Positions 17,736 to 26,959 of a stretch of DNA of 64,000 bases are shown piece by piece. The DNA comes from Palsa-504 sp963753225. GTDB taxonomy: Bacteria > Actinomycetota > Actinomycetes > Streptosporangiales > Streptosporangiaceae. Within the stretch, counting starts at the first letter, position 1. The number at the start of each line of letters is the position of its first letter. The notes beneath the pieces are model-generated. The model had not been told where the DNA came from. It did not search any database and worked only from the letters and a program-made list of their open reading frames with translations. The position numbers and the translations under genes were made by a program. The stretch covers positions 1 to 64,000 of the forward strand of contig CAVWBQ010000011.1 of the NCBI GenBank assembly GCA_963753225.1, read 5' to 3'.

Positions 17736-19259
17736 ATGAATCAGCGAGTGCTCGTGGCGTCCAACCGAGGCCCGGTCTCGTACCAGTTCGGCGCCGACGG
17801 CTCGCTGACCGGTCACAGAGGCGGCGGCGGCATGATCGCCGGGGTCGCCGACGGGCTGGCCGCGCTCGGGCCCGAGATCAGCGCGACCTGGATCTGTGCC
17901 GCGCTCAGCGACGCGGACCGCGCGGTCGCACGGTCGCGGGACACCGGCCCGCGCGGCGAGGGCCCGCGGGCAGGCGTCCCGGTACGGATGCTCGACATCG
18001 CGCCGGACACCTTCGACCGCGCCTACAACCGGGTGGCCAACTCGGCCCTGTGGTTCCTGCTGCACCAGCTCTTCGACACCCCGAGCCAGCCGCGGTTCGG
18101 TCGCGAGTTCCGCCGCGACTGGGAGGCTTACCTGGCCTACAACGAGGCATTCGCCGACGCCATCACGCAGGAGGCGGTGACCGGGGAGGGCGGCCTGCGC
18201 GTGCTGATCCAGGACTACCACCTGTGCCTGGCCCCGCGCCTGCTTCGTGACCGGCTCCGTGACCATCTAGACGGCCAATCGGGCGAGGCCGGCCCGGCCG
18301 TCGGGATCGGGCACTTCTGCCATACGCCGTGGGCGCCGCCGGACTACTACCGGATGCTGCCGGACGACGTGGGCCGGGCGCTGCTCGACGGCATCCTCGG
18401 CGCGGACCAGGCCGGCTTTCACGCCGAGCGGTGGGCCACCGCGTTCATGGACTGCTGCGCCGCCGTGCTCGGCGCGGACGTGACCCGGACCGGCCTGGCC
18501 GGTCCCGGCCCTGGACCGGCCGGGCGGGTGACCTACCGGGGTCACGTCACCGAGGTGGCCGTGCACCCGCTCGGGGTGGACGCGGCCGCGCTGCGGGAGC
18601 GCGCCCGGGCCGAAGACGTCCGGGCGCACATCGGCGCGCTCCGCCGGGCCGCGGGCGACCGCAAGCTGATCGTCCGGGTGGACCGGACCGAGCTGTCCAA
18701 GAACATCGTCCGCGGCCTGGCCGCCTACCGCGAGCTGCTCGCCACCCGGCCGCAGTGGCGCGGCCGGGTGGTGCACCTGGCCTTCGCCTACCCGTCCCGG
18801 TCGGCCCTGGCCGAGTACCGCGCCTACACCGGTCAGATACGCGAGCTGGCGCGCCAGATCACCGAGGAATTCCGCACCGCCGACTGGGACCCGCTGATCC
18901 TCGAGGTCAAAGACGACTACCCGCGGTCGCTGGCCGCCTGCGCCCTCGCCGACGTGCTGCTGGTGAACCCGATCAGGGACGGCATGAACCTGGTCGCGCA
19001 GGAGGGCCCGGTGCTCTCCGAGCGCGGCTGCGCGCTGGTCCTCTCCCGCGAGGCCGGCGCCGCCGCCACGCTGGCCGCCGACGCACTGCTGGTCAACCCG
19101 TACGACGTCACCGAGACGGCCGAGGCGCTGCACCGGGCGCTCGGGATGCCCGACGCCGAGCGCCGGCGCCGCGGCGCCGCGCTCGCCGCCACCGCCGCCG
19201 CGGACCCGCCCGCCCGCTGGCTGGGCGGCCAGCTCGCCTCGCTCGGGCCCGGATCTTGA
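17736..19259 (+). CDS. otsA: trehalose-6-phosphate synthase
   Basis: 507 residues of glycosyltransferase family 20. N-terminal VLVASNRGPVSYQF and HRGGGGMIAG (Glc6P/nucleotide loop), then IQDYHLCLAPRLLR, GHFCHTPWAPPDYYRMLP, GFHAERWATAFM and the C-terminal DGMNLVAQEGPVLSERGCALVLSREAGAA. It joins a nucleoside-diphosphate glucose and glucose 6-phosphate. It is tail to tail with the phosphatase gene otsB, 29 bp apart, so the pathway is complete but on opposite strands. Trehalose serves as osmoprotectant and spore carbohydrate in this group. Confidence 0.95.
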   Translation: MNQRVLVASNRGPVSYQFGADGSLTGHRGGGGMIAGVADGLAALGPEISATWICAALSDADRAVARSRDTGPRGEGPRAGVPVRMLDIAPDTFDRAYNRVANSALWFLLHQLFDTPSQPRFGREFRRDWEAYLAYNEAFADAITQEAVTGEGGLRVLIQDYHLCLAPRLLRDRLRDHLDGQSGEAGPAVGIGHFCHTPWAPPDYYRMLPDDVGRALLDGILGADQAGFHAERWATAFMDCCAAVLGADVTRTGLAGPGPGPAGRVTYRGHVTEVAVHPLGVDAAALRERARAEDVRAHIGALRRAAGDRKLIVRVDRTELSKNIVRGLAAYRELLATRPQWRGRVVHLAFAYPSRSALAEYRAYTGQIRELARQITEEFRTADWDPLILEVKDDYPRSLAACALADVLLVNPIRDGMNLVAQEGPVLSERGCALVLSREAGAAATLAADALLVNPYDVTETAEALHRALGMPDAERRRRGAALAATAAADPPARWLGGQLASLGPGS

Positions 19260-19288
19260 GGGGGGGCGGGCGGCCCGGCCCGTTCGGC

Positions 19289-20107
19289 TCAGTTACGGAG
19301 CTGGCCGGCGATCGCGGTGAGCAGCGCCACCACCCCCGCCGGTCCGGCCACCACCAGGTCGGCCGCGGCGGCGACCTGCGGTGACTCTTCGCTGGCGCTG
19401 GCCACGGCGCAGCCGGGCACGCCGTCGGCCCGCAGCGCGCGGACCGCCGCGAAGGCGGGCAGGTCGCCGAGGTCATCGCCGCAGAACAGGACCGAACGGG
19501 CGGCTCTCTCGCGCACCAGGCTAGTCAGCGCGCTCCCTTTGTCGACGCCAGGCGGGCGCAGCTCGATCACGAATCGGCCGGGCTCCGCGGCCAGGCCCAG
19601 CCGGGCGGCGAGCGCGCCGAGCGGCTCGCGGAGCCGGTCCAGCGCCGCCTGCGGGCCGGCGGTGCCGCGGGTGTGCACCGCCACCGCGTGCGCCTTGTCC
19701 TCGACCCAGGTGCCCTCGGGGGCTCCCGCCGCACGGAGCACCCCGGGCAGCGCGGCGCGGGCCTGCCCGACGGCGGGCGGGGCCTGCGTCGCGGTCAGCT
19801 CGCCGTCCTGCCACCGCTGCCAGCCGTAGTGGCCGAGCACGACCAGGCCGGGGACGGTCTCGAGCCCGCCCAGGGCGACCGCGTCCGCCGCGGGCCGGCC
19901 GGTGATGATCGCCACCGTGCCGACCGCCCCGGCCAGCGCGGTCAGGGCGGGCAGCGCGCCGGGGTGCGGGCGCGCGTCCTGCGGGCGGGCCACGATCGGC
20001 GCCAGCGTGCCGTCGAAGTCCGCGGCCACCAGCGCGTGCCGGGGGTCGGCGAGTAGTGCGTCGAGGCCAGCCAGGCCCTCCGGGGTGGCCGGGCGGAGCA
20101 GCGTCAT
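19289..20107 (-). CDS. otsB: trehalose-phosphatase
   Basis: 272 residues, HAD superfamily. Motif I is DFDGTLAPIV (nucleophile Asp), motif II IITGRPAADA, motif III Lys in GVDKGSALTSLV, and motif IV FCGDDLGDLPAFAAV. It dephosphorylates trehalose 6-phosphate. ATG 20107 lies in the stop of the upstream DUF3263 gene (ATGA, 20104-20107), so the two are co-translated; the longer open frame upstream is a shadow of that gene. Confidence 0.94.
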   Translation of the reverse strand: MTLLRPATPEGLAGLDALLADPRHALVAADFDGTLAPIVARPQDARPHPGALPALTALAGAVGTVAIITGRPAADAVALGGLETVPGLVVLGHYGWQRWQDGELTATQAPPAVGQARAALPGVLRAAGAPEGTWVEDKAHAVAVHTRGTAGPQAALDRLREPLGALAARLGLAAEPGRFVIELRPPGVDKGSALTSLVRERAARSVLFCGDDLGDLPAFAAVRALRADGVPGCAVASASEESPQVAAAADLVVAGPAGVVALLTAIAGQLRN

Positions 20108-20367
20108 CCGGGCCTGCCCTTGGTGCCCTTCGGCCGCGCCGCGCGTATCCGCTGCCGCCGGGCCCGCTGCGCGCGCAGCCGCTTGACCAGCACCGGGTCG
20201 AAAGCCAGCGCCTCGGGCCGGTCGATCAGCTCGTTCAGCAGCTGGTAGTAGCGGGTAGCGGGCATGTCGAGCACCTCGGCCATGGCCTGCTCCTTCACCC
20301 CCGGCGACCGCCAGCCACGCCGCTCGAACGCGAGGATCCGCATGTCCCGCTCGGACAATTCGGGCAT
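20104..20367 (-). CDS. DUF3263 family protein
   Basis: 87 residues. ATG 20367 is preceded by a strong GAGGAGGTGGC, giving MPELSERDMRILAFERRGWR. The family pattern follows: a helix-turn-helix-like region (VKEQAMAEVLDMPATRYYQLLNELI), DRPEALAFDPVLVKRL and a basic Arg-rich C-terminus. DUF3263 members are small, actinobacterial and probably DNA-binding, but have no proven target. Co-translation with otsB suggests it might regulate trehalose synthesis; that is inference. Confidence 0.88.
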   Translation of the reverse strand: MPELSERDMRILAFERRGWRSPGVKEQAMAEVLDMPATRYYQLLNELIDRPEALAFDPVLVKRLRAQRARRQRIRAARPKGTKGRPG

Positions 20368-20468
20368 GCCACCTCCTCCTCGGGACCCGGTCATTGCGAC
20401 CGTACCTGAAATTCCGGAAGTCCCGGGGTCCTGTACCTGCCAGCACAGGCGACGTACGCTCACGGATC

Positions 20469-21296
20469 GTGCCCCATTTTCGCTACCTCAGCTTCCTCAC
20501 CGACTACGGGCTCGAGGACGGCTTCGTGGCCGCCTGCCACGGGGTCGGCGCCCGGATCGCGCCGCACGCGGACATCATCGACGTGACCCACCTGATCCCG
20601 CCGGGTGACATCAGGCGCGGCGCGACGGTGCTCGCGCAGACCGTGCCCTACCTGCCCCCGGCGGTGCACGTGGCGGTGGTCGACCCGGGCGTGGGGACGG
20701 GCAGGCGCGGGATCGCGGTGGCGGCGGGGGATTCGGTCTTCATCGGGCCGGACAACGGCCTGCTGTCCTGGGTCCTGACCGCGGTGGGCGGCGCGGACCG
20801 CGCGTTCAGCCTGACCAACCGGGAGCTGTGGCTTAGCAGGGTGACGCCGACCTTCCACGGCCGCGACATCTTCATGCCGGTGGCGGCGCACCTGGCGGCG
20901 GACGCGGAACTGGCCGCGGCCGGGGACGAAATCGACGTCGGCGACCTGGTCACGCTGCCCGCCCCGGAGCGGATGGTCCGCGATTTCACCGCGGCGGGCG
21001 AGGTGCTCACCGTGGACCGGTTCGGCAACGTCCAGCTCTCCGTCACCGGGGCGGACGCGGCGGAGATCGGCATAAAGCCGGGCGCGGCGGTGCTCGTGCG
21101 GCTCGGCCACCGCCAGCTGACGCTGCCCTACCGGGATACATTCGGCATGGTGGCCACCGGCGAACTTGTCGTCTACACCGATAGCGCCGGACTGATCTCG
21201 GTGGCGGTGAACGGCGGAAACGCGGCCCAGCGGCTCGGGCTGCCGCCCGGCGCGCAGATATCGATCACCGCGATACCCCAAACTATTCCCCGGTGA
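20469..21296 (+). CDS. SAM hydrolase (SAM hydroxide adenosyltransferase, DUF62 family)
   Basis: 275 residues from GTG 20469. Family signatures: FLTDYGLEDGFVAACHG at the start, DPGVGTGRRGIAV, GPDNGLLSWVL, TFHGRDIFMPVAAHL and, in the C-terminal barrel, TVDRFGNVQLSV. The enzymes split S-adenosylmethionine to adenosine and methionine using a water molecule activated by the Asp/Arg/His set. The fluorinase/chlorinase-specific insert is not evident. An upstream extension of the frame lacks family resemblance. It is divergent from the DUF3263-otsB pair. Confidence 0.9.
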   Translation: MPHFRYLSFLTDYGLEDGFVAACHGVGARIAPHADIIDVTHLIPPGDIRRGATVLAQTVPYLPPAVHVAVVDPGVGTGRRGIAVAAGDSVFIGPDNGLLSWVLTAVGGADRAFSLTNRELWLSRVTPTFHGRDIFMPVAAHLAADAELAAAGDEIDVGDLVTLPAPERMVRDFTAAGEVLTVDRFGNVQLSVTGADAAEIGIKPGAAVLVRLGHRQLTLPYRDTFGMVATGELVVYTDSAGLISVAVNGGNAAQRLGLPPGAQISITAIPQTIPR

Positions 21297-21400
21297 CGCA
21301 TTCCACGCACGGCGACCGCGTGGCACGATAACGACAGGCCGGGTCGGGACATCGCCGCCGCAGGCCAGCTCGGCCAGTCTCGGAGGAGATATCGGACCAA

Positions 21401-23539
21401 GTGTCACACCGATCATTCCGCAGCGCCTTGGCCCCAGTTACCTCGGGACTAGCTGCGGTTATTGCCATTTCCTTGACCGTTCTCGGGTCCGCGCCGGCGC
21501 ACGCCGCAGCGGGCTATGACGCTGCGGGCCAGGGTGTCCAGGCTCAGGAGTGGTGGCTGAGCGGTCTGCACGTGACGCAGACCTGGCCGTCCACCGAGGG
21601 CGCCGGGATCACCGTGGCCGTGCTCGGCACGGGCGTCGACCCGCGGCACCCGGACCTGGCCGGCTCGGTGACCACGGGGCCTGACTTCACCGGTTCTGGC
21701 CGGACCGAGGGCGGGCCGTTCTGGGGTGTCAACGGGACAGAGGTCGCCGGGGTCATCGCCGGGCACGGGCACGGCACCGGCCGCGCGGACGGCCTTCTCG
21801 GCATCGCGCCCGCGGCGAAGATCCTGTCCATCCGGGTCGGCCTGGAGTACAACGACCCGCTGAACTCCGACCGGGCCATCGCCGGGCGGCTGCCCTCGGC
21901 CATCGCCAGCGGCATCATCTACGCGGTCGACCACGGCGCCCGGGTCATCGACCTGCCGCTGGACCCGGGCACGGCCGGCCTGACCGGCCGGGGCAGCCCG
22001 GCCGCGGCCGGCGGCAGCCCGGCCGAGACGGCGGCGGTGGCGTACGCGCTGCGCAAGAACGCGGTGCTGGTGGCCCCGGCCGGCGACGACGGCCAGGGAC
22101 CTGGCCTGAAGGACTACCCGGCGGCCTACCAAGGGGTCATCGCGGTAGGTGCGGTCGTCAGGAACGGACAGGTCGCCCCGTTCAGCAGCAGGCGTTCCTA
22201 TGTGGCGCTGACCGCCCCGGGTGTCGGCCTGATGTCCGCGGTCCCGCCCGACGGCTACGCGCGGATCAGCTCTACCAGCACGTCAAGCGGCATCGTGGCC
22301 GGCGTGGCGGCCCTTATCTTGTCCCGGTTCCCGCACCTCACCGCGGCCCAGGTCAGCCAGGCCCTGACCGGTGGCACGACCACCGTCAGGACCAGCGCGC
22401 CCGGCGCCGGGCGCGGCATCATCGACGCCGCCCAGGCGGTCAGCCTGGCCTCCTCCATCAGCGCGGCCGCGGAGCCCGGCCGCCCCGCCGCCACGGCCAG
22501 CCCGCACCAGCCCGAGCGGCTCTCGACCACGGCCGCGCACCGGGCGAACGCCAGCGGCCTGGCCGGATCGCTGGTCCGGTACGTGGTGGCCGCCCTGTGC
22601 GTACTGATCGTGCTGCTGGTGGGGCTGCTCCTGGTCATGCGTTCCCGGCGGGAGCGGGCATCAGGGTCGCGGGTCGCCGCGGCCGAAGGGGCGCCCGGCC
22701 GCGCCCGGCCGCGCGGGCAGCACGAGCAGCGCAGGCCGGAACCGGTTCCCGGGCCGGTCATCCTCCCGGGCCGGTCTCAGCTGGCTCCGTCACCCGGGCT
22801 GGCGCCTGCGAGCACGGGCAGCTGGGCCGCCGCCGGAGGCTGGCAGGGCGGCAGCAGCCTGGGCGAGATGCAGCCGCCCCCGGCCGAGCCGTTCCGCCCG
22901 GCCATGGCCCCGGCGCCGAAGCCGGCCAGGACGAAGGCCAAGGCGGCGCCGTCTTCGGCGGGCCCGCCGTGGGCGCCCGCGCCGGAGCCTGAGCGGAACT
23001 TCGGGCCGCTGCCGTCGGTGCCGAACACTGCGCTTGGGCCCGATCCTGGACCTGGCATCAGGGTGCCCGGAGACATGACGACGATGCCCGTCGTGCCGCC
23101 CGACGCGATGCTGCCCGCGCCGTTCGACGTCAGCACGTCGTCCGACCCGGACTTCCCGCCGCGGCCCGCGGCCGGCGGCGAGCACGGCCTTGGTGTCGCG
23201 CGCCTTCCGACCCGGCAGAGCCTCGGCTTCGCCGCGGCACCGGTCCCGGTCGACTACGCGCCGCCCCAGGCCCCGGACTTCACCGTGCCGTCACGTGCGG
23301 CCGGCCTCGTCCTCAGCGCCGATACCGTCTCGTCCGCCTCATCCAGCCAGTCCGGCTCGCCGGGCTCGCCGGCCACGGCCGGCCAGGGTGCTGGTTTGAC
23401 CGCCGCCGGGCGGCCCGAGAACCCCAGCTACATCTGGGACCTAGCCGCCACGGACGTGTTCCCGGCCGCCGCCGATCCCGGCCCGCCGACAGAGGCGCCG
23501 GGCGCCGTCGGAGAGGACGGCGATCCCGGCGCCAGCTGA
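21401..23539 (+). CDS. membrane-anchored subtilase (S8) homologue with degenerate catalytic residues
   Basis: 712 residues. Signal peptide (1-35, ending APAHAAA), subtilisin-like domain (about 50-350), transmembrane helix (about 393-416) and a 290-residue Pro/Ala-rich cytoplasmic tail. The layout resembles mycosins, but key residues are changed: the catalytic Asp motif (DTG) reads VLGTGVD (Gly76), the His motif (HGT) reads VNGTEVAGVIAG (Asn111), and the oxyanion Asn reads APAGDDG (Asp229). Only Ser293 in STSTSSGIVAGVAAL remains. It is therefore probably a non-proteolytic binding or scaffold protein. No ESX/type VII genes are adjacent. GTG start with upstream GGAGGAG. Confidence 0.85.
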   Translation: MSHRSFRSALAPVTSGLAAVIAISLTVLGSAPAHAAAGYDAAGQGVQAQEWWLSGLHVTQTWPSTEGAGITVAVLGTGVDPRHPDLAGSVTTGPDFTGSGRTEGGPFWGVNGTEVAGVIAGHGHGTGRADGLLGIAPAAKILSIRVGLEYNDPLNSDRAIAGRLPSAIASGIIYAVDHGARVIDLPLDPGTAGLTGRGSPAAAGGSPAETAAVAYALRKNAVLVAPAGDDGQGPGLKDYPAAYQGVIAVGAVVRNGQVAPFSSRRSYVALTAPGVGLMSAVPPDGYARISSTSTSSGIVAGVAALILSRFPHLTAAQVSQALTGGTTTVRTSAPGAGRGIIDAAQAVSLASSISAAAEPGRPAATASPHQPERLSTTAAHRANASGLAGSLVRYVVAALCVLIVLLVGLLLVMRSRRERASGSRVAAAEGAPGRARPRGQHEQRRPEPVPGPVILPGRSQLAPSPGLAPASTGSWAAAGGWQGGSSLGEMQPPPAEPFRPAMAPAPKPARTKAKAAPSSAGPPWAPAPEPERNFGPLPSVPNTALGPDPGPGIRVPGDMTTMPVVPPDAMLPAPFDVSTSSDPDFPPRPAAGGEHGLGVARLPTRQSLGFAAAPVPVDYAPPQAPDFTVPSRAAGLVLSADTVSSASSSQSGSPGSPATAGQGAGLTAAGRPENPSYIWDLAATDVFPAAADPGPPTEAPGAVGEDGDPGAS

Positions 23540-23556
23540 GTCGCGGTATCGGGCCG

Positions 23557-25989
23557 TCAGGCGGCCGCCCCCGCGACCTGGCCCGCGACCTGGCCCGCGA
23601 CCTGGGGAGCCTGCACGGGCTCGAGCGCGAGCGCGAGCACGTCGCGGACGTCGCCCATGGTGTGCACGTCCAGCTTCTCGAGCACCTCGGCCGGGACATC
23701 GTCCAGGTCCGGCTCGTTCCGCAGCGGGATGAGCACCGTGGTGATCCCGGCCCGGTGCGCGGCGAGCAGCTTCTGCTTCACGCCGCCGATGGGCAGGACC
23801 CGCCCGGTGAGCGAGACCTCGCCGGTCATCGCCACGTCGGAGCGGACCGGCCGCCCGGACAGCAGCGACGCCAGCGCGGTGGTCATCGTGACGCCCGCGC
23901 TCGGCCCGTCCTTGGGCACCGCGCCGGCCGGCACGTGCACGTGCACGCCGCGGTCCTTCAGGTCGGTAACCGGCAGGTCCAGCTCGGCACCGTGCGAGCG
24001 CAGGTAGGACAGCGCGATCCTGGCCGACTCCTTCATCACGTCACCGAGCTGCCCGGTGAGCGTGACCCCGGTCTCGCCGGTCTCGGCCTCGGCCAGGGAC
24101 GCCTCGATGTACAGCACGTCCCCGCCCGCGCCGGTCACCGCCAGGCCGGTCGCCACGCCGGGCACCGCCGTGCGGCGGTCGCTCGACGTCAGCTTGGTCT
24201 CCGGGGTGAACCGGGGCCGCCCCAGGTAGTCACGCAGGTTCTCGGGGGAGACCGTCACCGGGAGCGTACCCGGCTCGAGCGACTCCTTCGCGGTCACCTT
24301 GCGCAGCACCCGGGCGATTGACCGCTCCAGCGACCGGACGCCCGCCTCGCGGGTGTACTCGGCCGCGATGAGCCGCAGCGCGTCGTCGGTGAGCGTGATC
24401 TCCTCGGCGTTCAGGCCCGCCTTGGACAGCTGCCTGGGCAGCAGGTGGTCCCGGCCGATGGCGACCTTCTCGTCCTCGGTGTAGCCGTCCAGCTGAACCA
24501 GCTCCATCCGGTCGATCAGCGGCCCGGGGATCGAGTCGAGCACGTTCGCCGTGGCCAGGAACACCACGTCGGACAGGTCGAGGTCGACCTCGAGGTAGTG
24601 GTCGCGGAAGGTGTGGTTCTGCGCCGGGTCGAGCACTTCGAGCAGGGCGGCCGCCGGGTCGCCCCGGTAGTCGCTGCCGACCTTGTCGACCTCGTCGAGC
24701 AGCACGACCGGGTTCATCGTGCCCGCCTCGCGGATAGCCCGGACGATCCGGCCGGGCAGCGCGCCGACGTAGGTGCGCCGGTGCCCGCGGATCTCCGCCT
24801 CGTCCCGGACGCCGCCCAGGGAGACCCGGACGAACTTGCGGCCCATGGCCCGCGCGACCGACTCGCCGAGCGACGTCTTGCCCACGCCGGGCGGGCCGAC
24901 CAGGGCGAGCACGGCACCGGAACGCCGGCCGCCGACGACCCCGAGGCCGCGGTCGCTGCGCCGCTTGCGCACCGCCAGGTACTCGATGATCCGGTCCTTC
25001 ACGTCGTCGAGCCCCGTGTGGTCCTCGTCGAGGATCTGCCGCGCGCCGGCGATGTCGTAGGCGTCCTCGGTTCGCTCGTCCCACGGGATATCGAGGACGG
25101 TGTCGAGCCAGGTCCTGATCCAGCCGACTTCCGGCGACTGGTCCGAGGTCCGCTCGAGCTTGTCGACCTCGCGCATCGCGGCCTCGTGGACGTTCTCCGG
25201 CAGGTTCGCCGCCTCCACGCGGGCCCGGTAGTCGTCCTCCTCGGTGCCCTTGCCCCCGCCGGTCAGCTCGTTCAGCTCCTTGCGGACCGCGGCGAGCTGC
25301 TGGCGGAGCAGGAATTCCTTCTGCTGCTTCTCCATGCCCTCGGAGACGTCCTTGCGGATGGATTCCGCCACTTCCATCTCGGCCAGCTGGTCCTTGGCCC
25401 AGCCGACCACCAGCTCCAGGCGCTGGACCAGGTCAGCGGTCTCGAGCAGCTGCAGCTTCTGCTCGGTCGAGAGGTAGCTCGAGTAGCCCGCGCGGTCCGC
25501 GATCGCAGACGCGTCGGTGAGCTGCTGTATCGCGTCGATGACCTGCCAGGCGCCGCGCTGCTGCAGCATGCTGGTGATCAGTGTCTTGTACTGCTGAGCC
25601 AGTTCGTCGGCGCGCGGGCCCTGATTGGTCTCCTCGATCACGGTGCCCTCGACCCACAGCGCCGCGCCGGGGCCGGTGGTACCCGAACCGATCTTGACCC
25701 TGGCGGTGCCGCGCACGACGGCGCCGGGCTGCCCGCCGGGCAGCCGCCCGACCTGCTCGACCACGGCGAGCGTGCCGACGCCCGCGAGCCCGCGATCGGC
25801 CAGCCTCGGCACGAGCAGCACCCGCGCCTTTGCCTCCGAACGCATGCCGGGAACCTGCCGCGACGGCATCCGGGCCGCGTCGATGGCGGCGCCAACCTCC
25901 GGCTGTGACGTCTCCAGCGGCACCACCATCCCCGGCAGCACCACCTCGTCGTCGACGGGCAGCACCGGCAGCGTGAGTGTTTCACTCAT
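23557..25989 (-). CDS. lon: ATP-dependent protease Lon
   Basis: 810 residues, standard LonA. N-terminal LON substrate-binding domain (1-200, LPVLPVDDEVVLPGMVVPL), coiled helical region, AAA+ module with Walker A GPPGVGKTSLG and Walker B VVLLDEVDKV, then the S16 protease domain with catalytic Ser in PKDGPSAGVTM and Lys in GGVKQKLLAAHRAG. ATG 25989 follows GGAGGCC. The tail has a short VAGQ repeat. A perfect HAIR operator 17 bp upstream indicates HspR repression, as for Streptomyces lon. It degrades misfolded and regulatory proteins. Confidence 0.96.
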   Translation of the reverse strand: MSETLTLPVLPVDDEVVLPGMVVPLETSQPEVGAAIDAARMPSRQVPGMRSEAKARVLLVPRLADRGLAGVGTLAVVEQVGRLPGGQPGAVVRGTARVKIGSGTTGPGAALWVEGTVIEETNQGPRADELAQQYKTLITSMLQQRGAWQVIDAIQQLTDASAIADRAGYSSYLSTEQKLQLLETADLVQRLELVVGWAKDQLAEMEVAESIRKDVSEGMEKQQKEFLLRQQLAAVRKELNELTGGGKGTEEDDYRARVEAANLPENVHEAAMREVDKLERTSDQSPEVGWIRTWLDTVLDIPWDERTEDAYDIAGARQILDEDHTGLDDVKDRIIEYLAVRKRRSDRGLGVVGGRRSGAVLALVGPPGVGKTSLGESVARAMGRKFVRVSLGGVRDEAEIRGHRRTYVGALPGRIVRAIREAGTMNPVVLLDEVDKVGSDYRGDPAAALLEVLDPAQNHTFRDHYLEVDLDLSDVVFLATANVLDSIPGPLIDRMELVQLDGYTEDEKVAIGRDHLLPRQLSKAGLNAEEITLTDDALRLIAAEYTREAGVRSLERSIARVLRKVTAKESLEPGTLPVTVSPENLRDYLGRPRFTPETKLTSSDRRTAVPGVATGLAVTGAGGDVLYIEASLAEAETGETGVTLTGQLGDVMKESARIALSYLRSHGAELDLPVTDLKDRGVHVHVPAGAVPKDGPSAGVTMTTALASLLSGRPVRSDVAMTGEVSLTGRVLPIGGVKQKLLAAHRAGITTVLIPLRNEPDLDDVPAEVLEKLDVHTMGDVRDVLALALEPVQAPQVAGQVAGQVAGAAA

Positions 25990-26005
25990 TTGATGGCCTC
26001 CAAAG

Positions 26006-26026
26006 CTTGAGTCATACACACTCAAG
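26006..26026 (-). promoter_or_regulatory. HAIR operator (HspR box) of lon
   Basis: CTTGAGT-N7-ACTCAAG, an exact match to the HspR-associated inverted repeat consensus. It lies 17 bp upstream of the lon ATG, where HspR binding would block transcription until heat shock. Confidence 0.95.
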
Positions 26027-26151
26027 AAAGGAGAGCCCAGATTAATTTCCGTCCGGCGTTCGCCCGGAGCGATCACCTCCGGCGCCGGGTCGCGCGCGCC
26101 CCGGCGCCCCGCGCCACGCCTCCGCCGCCCGCGCCACGCCCGGCGACAGCA

Positions 26152-26167
26152 GTTCCCTCGAGGGAAC
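26152..26167. promoter_or_regulatory. perfect 16-bp palindrome between lutC and lon
   Basis: GTTCCCTCGAGGGAAC is fully self-complementary. It sits 67 bp beyond the lutC stop and about 165 bp upstream of lon, in otherwise unassigned GC-rich sequence. It could be an operator or a terminator stem without a loop. No known regulator motif is recognised. Confidence 0.5.
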
Positions 26168-26233
26168 ACTTCGATCCACGGCGGAATTTCGCGATGACGA
26201 GGAGTTCGGGTGGCATGGGTACCGCACCGTCGG

Positions 26234-26959
26234 CTACATCCCGCCGTCATCCTGACCGGGTCCGGCCACCAGCACGTGCAGGTTACGCGGGCCGTGCACG
26301 CCCTCCACCCGGATCAGCTCGATGTCGCTGGTGGCAGAGGGGCCGGAGATGAGGGTGTGCGGGCGGGCCGGGTCGAGCCGGGCGAACGCGTCGGCCAGGT
26401 CCGCGGCGACCTGGTCCTCGCGCACGACGACCAGGTGGAAGTCCGGCACCAGGGTGAGCGCACGCCGGCCCTGACCCGGGCCGTGGTCCAGGATGATCGT
26501 GCCGGTCTCGGCGACGGCGACCGCGCAGCCGGTGACGACGCCGCTCATCCGGTCGAGTTCGGCCGCGGGAAGCGGGGGCTCGTCGCGGGCCAGCGTGATC
26601 TTGCCGGGTAGTTCGGCCAGCCATCCGGCGGGGAGTTCCCCTGGTACCACGAACGGGCCGGGGGCAGCGGCGGACCGGGCGGCCAGCACGCGGGCGATGG
26701 CGGCGGCGAGGCCAGCCTCAGGGACGCGCTCGACGACGGCGCGGTAGTCGGCGGCGCGTTCGGCGAAGAGCGCGGCGATGTCGTGCGCGGCGGGGTCGTG
26801 GTGGGCGCGCAGGTACCGGCGGGCAAGCGTGGCGTAGGCCGCGTCGGCGTCGGCGGCGCGGTCCGCGCGCTGGCCGGCCGCTGGGCCGCCGGCAGTCAGG
26901 CCGACGGACCGGTTGGCGGCGCGGATCCTGGCCAGGATCTGGTCGCGCGCGGCGCTCAT
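26234..26959 (-). CDS. lutC: LUD-domain protein LutC (lactate utilisation)
   Basis: 241 residues. Start ATG 26959 overlaps the lutB stop (ATGA). The LUD fold is visible from GCAVAVAETGTIILDHG, LTLVPDFHLVVVREDQV and the C-terminal TLISGPSATSDIELIRVEGVHGP. LutC is the third subunit of the LutABC complex oxidising L-lactate to pyruvate. The longer upstream open frame belongs to a different reading frame of lutB. Confidence 0.93.
   Translation of the reverse strand: MSAARDQILARIRAANRSVGLTAGGPAAGQRADRAADADAAYATLARRYLRAHHDPAAHDIAALFAERAADYRAVVERVPEAGLAAAIARVLAARSAAAPGPFVVPGELPAGWLAELPGKITLARDEPPLPAAELDRMSGVVTGCAVAVAETGTIILDHGPGQGRRALTLVPDFHLVVVREDQVAADLADAFARLDPARPHTLISGPSATSDIELIRVEGVHGPRNLHVLVAGPGQDDGGM

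Noticed and set aside
20108..20446. N-terminal extension of otsB
   Set aside because: Shadow of the DUF3263 gene in another frame.
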